Position numbers and translations under genes: made by a program | Shown here: in pieces, positions 6,451 to 8,168 of the stretch | How the letters are laid out: each line of letters opens with the position of its first letter | Position numbering within the stretch: the first letter of the stretch is position 1 | Notes under the pieces: model-generated | Seen by the model: the letters and a program-made list of their open reading frames with translations, nothing else | Told to the model about the DNA's origin: nothing | Database searches by the model: none | Source: CAZHFA01 sp964534945 | Lineage (GTDB): Bacteria > Bdellovibrionota_C > UBA2361 > CAKMMH01 | Direction of reading: 5' to 3' | Length of the DNA: 8,168 nt | Assembly (NCBI GenBank): GCA_964534945.1 | Contig: CAZHSB010000060.1 | Span: forward strand, 1 to 8,168

Positions 6451-8168
6451 TTAATCACATTTGCTATAGAATCTAGGAATTTCATTCAAGATTTCTAACT
6501 TACCAGTAAGTATTTGAGTATTCTTGTTTAGCAATTTTATAGTTGTTGCTGAATCAATATTCCTTTGTCTAATAGTTCTTCCAACCATACGACGAAGTTT
6601 TCTTTGATATATTTCAATCTGAGAAAGAGTCGGATAGTTATCATACTGTGTACAATAAATAGTGTTTGTGCATGCAGTAATTACATCTGAAAGGTTAGCC
6701 AACAATACTTTTATTTTGCCATTCCAATATTCGCTCCTATTAACCCTTCTTTGTGCAGATGATTCCATATCTCTAATTGGTGGATATGGAGCAGGCTCTT
6801 TTAACAACAATGCAGTTTGTTTGGTAATTAACGTTACAAATTCATCTCCAGTTAATCCTGCCTTCTCTCCTTTAATGCTTGTTTCTGTACATTCTAAGCA
6901 AGAAGATCCATCACCATTACAAACTCCACACCTATCTACAATAGCAGATCCATCAACAACCCCTGCGCAGTCTACGCACTTGTTGTTACCATTACAAACA
7001 CCACATTGGTCAAGAACAGCAGAGCCGTTAGGTTCTCCTGCACAATCTAAACAAGATGTTCCGTCTCCGTCACAAACACCACATATGTCAAGTTTTGCAT
7101 CTCCTCCAGCGACTCCAAGACAATCTATAGAACAAGCAGTAACTGCAACATTTTGTGTCATAGTTGTTTCTGCCAATCCATCGGATACAGTCAATGTTAC
7201 TGTACATTCTTGTGCTTCTCCCAAAGATGGTATTGTTAATGATAATGTTGGGGTTACTGTTTTTTCATTTGTCAAAGTTGCACCTGTACAATCTGTAGTC
7301 CAACTATATAACAATGCAGTTCCATCAGGTTCTGTACAGCTAGTTCCATCTAACTGAATAGTTGTTATGCTTCCTTGGCAATCAGCTTCATAAGTATGAG
7401 CATCTCCTTCACAAGCAGGAGGGTTGTTTGTTGAACATGTAACCAATGTCTTGTTTGCAATAACAGATTCGCCATCTAAATACCAAGAAGTTGATACAGA
7501 ATCTAATGTCGTATTAAATGCATTGTCAACGCTTCCTGATATAAACATCGTAGGTTGTCCACGATCTTCAGGATCTGGATTTACAGCATTTTTTGAACCA
7601 ACAGGAATTGATACTTCAAATGCGTTGTTATTCTTATATCCAAAATAAGCTTGAATAGAAGAATCAGCGTTTACGCTAATACATTTAGCAACAGGTTCAA
7701 CTTTAGCACATTTTGTTGAGCTATTATTAGCCGTCACAGTTTTAGCGTCATCACTATTTGTTTTTAAACTCCATGTGATTTCTTTATCAGAAGCAAATGA
7801 TACGCTAAATGCACCTTTTACTCTTCCTGTAGTGAATATGCTTGTTTGATTGCAATAATCACTTTCAAGTCCAGTGATAACATTTACAGTATTACCTGTA
7901 GTATTACATGTTAGAATAGTAACGTCCTCTGCATTTACATTTTCATAACCAAAATATGCTGTATATGTGTCATCTTCATTGTCCATTACACATTCTAAAA
8001 TTGGCGTAATAGCTTTTAAAGAATCAACGCAAATGTTGCTTTCACATTTTTGATTAGTTCCGCAATCTGAATCAGCTTCACATTGAGGTTTACACTTTCC
8101 AGCTTGGCAACCGTATTCACAAGTAATAGTTTTTCTTCCATAGCCTTCAATCGTTTTCTTATTCTTAT
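6451..8168 (-). CDS. Modular cysteine-rich secreted/surface protein, 5' end outside window
   Basis: The frame is open from the right edge to TAA at 6451-6453, giving 571 visible residues. The ATG at 7984-7986 is internal: the 60 codons before it are uninterrupted and encode a cysteine-rich module, including CEADSDCGTNQKCESNICV. In order (numbered from that ATG): two related domains with FGYEN/FGYKN cores, at about -5 to 93 and 102-184, the second with the family-like IPVGSKN...PEDRGQPTMF stretch; a PKD/Ig-like module at about 189-285 (LLYSWTTDC, CTVTLTVSDG); three repeats of the form DCxGxxxGxAxxDxCGVCxGDGxSC (288-364); and an unrecognised helical, basic tail (365-511) ending FYSKCD. The CGVCxGDG repeats are known from secreted bacterial and eukaryotic proteins. 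So many cysteines imply folding with disulfides outside the cytoplasm. The signal peptide would lie beyond the window. Adhesin or structural surface function is inference. A terminator follows at 6381-6423. Confidence 0.85.
   Translation of the reverse strand, partial: KNKKTIEGYGRKTITCEYGCQAGKCKPQCEADSDCGTNQKCESNICVDSLKAITPILECVMDNEDDTYTAYFGYENVNAEDVTILTCNTTGNTVNVITGLESDYCNQTSIFTTGRVKGAFSVSFASDKEITWSLKTNSDDAKTVTANNSSTKCAKVEPVAKCISVNADSSIQAYFGYKNNNAFEVSIPVGSKNAVNPDPEDRGQPTMFISGSVDNAFNTTLDSVSTSWYLDGESVIANKTLVTCSTNNPPACEGDAHTYEADCQGSITTIQLDGTSCTEPDGTALLYSWTTDCTGATLTNEKTVTPTLSLTIPSLGEAQECTVTLTVSDGLAETTMTQNVAVTACSIDCLGVAGGDAKLDICGVCDGDGTSCLDCAGEPNGSAVLDQCGVCNGNNKCVDCAGVVDGSAIVDRCGVCNGDGSSCLECTETSIKGEKAGLTGDEFVTLITKQTALLLKEPAPYPPIRDMESSAQRRVNRSEYWNGKIKVLLANLSDVITACTNTIYCTQYDNYPTLSQIEIYQRKLRRMVGRTIRQRNIDSATTIKLLNKNTQILTGKLEILNEIPRFYSKCD
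6895..7125 (-). repeat. Three in-frame CGVCxGDG coding repeats
   Basis: The three units are 78, 75 and 78 bp (7048-7125, 6973-7047, 6895-6972), each encoding DCxGxxxGxAxxDxCGVCxG followed by DGTSCL, NNKCV or DGSSCL. They share short exact tracts such as ATTACAAAC and ACAAACACCACAT, and one of these is a deletion junction in the pseudogene copy at 2924-3151. The units have diverged at synonymous sites, so the array is older than the 60-bp array at 1-300. Confidence 0.85.

Noticed and set aside
6662..7357. Long + strand ORF (231 codons) antisense to the surface gene
   Set aside because: It is the mirror of a Gly/Asp/Cys/Thr-rich coding repeat region, giving a low-complexity Ser/Pro/Thr product; the minus frame has clear domains and a terminator.
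6451..7986. A complete 511-residue gene starting at ATG 7986
   Set aside because: The frame continues without a stop to the window edge and encodes a cysteine-rich module in keeping with the rest of the protein; no ribosome binding site precedes the ATG.

Overview
The window is AT-rich (about one-third G+C by eye) and comes from a bacterium using the standard code, with TAA, TAG and TGA all serving as stops. A lipoprotein-type periplasmic adaptor next to an ABC exporter points to a Gram-negative (diderm) cell. The two edge genes are large, modular, repeat-rich secreted or surface proteins. I cannot name the taxon. Low G+C, an unrecognised cytoplasmic protein and a decaying surface-gene copy would fit a host-associated lineage, but that is inference.

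Layout. Positions 1-693 (+) are the 3' end of a gene for a Thr/Ser-rich repeat protein. Its frame is open through the left edge, so the apparent GTG start at 346 is not real. Convergent intergenic DNA (694-953) holds a weak terminator-like hairpin, a long interrupted palindrome and a doubtful 45-codon ORF. A 601-residue protein of unknown function lies at 954-2759 (-). The next 444 bp (2760-3203) contain its promoter candidates, a clean minus-strand intrinsic terminator, and a 228-bp dead, internally deleted copy of the surface gene at the right edge.

Positions 3204-6196 (-) are a three-gene operon with 1-nt gaps: periplasmic adaptor lipoprotein, then ABC ATPase, then ABC-2 permease. This is a HlyD/YbhG-like exporter that would need an outer-membrane TolC-type partner from elsewhere. 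Between the operon and the right-hand gene lie a candidate extended -10 promoter overlapped by an inverted repeat, and a strong intrinsic terminator. Positions 6451-8168 (-) are a large cysteine-rich modular surface protein: a Cys-rich knot, two 'FGYxN' domains, a PKD-like module, three CGVCxGDG repeats and a helical tail. Its frame is open through the right edge, so the ATG at 7986 is internal.

How it fits together. The exporter operon is bracketed by same-strand homologous tracts: the dead fragment at 2924-3151 and the intact surface gene. This suggests an old duplication with later decay. Whether the exporter has any functional link with the surface proteins cannot be told from sequence. 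I see no defence system, CRISPR array, tRNA, rRNA or transposase.
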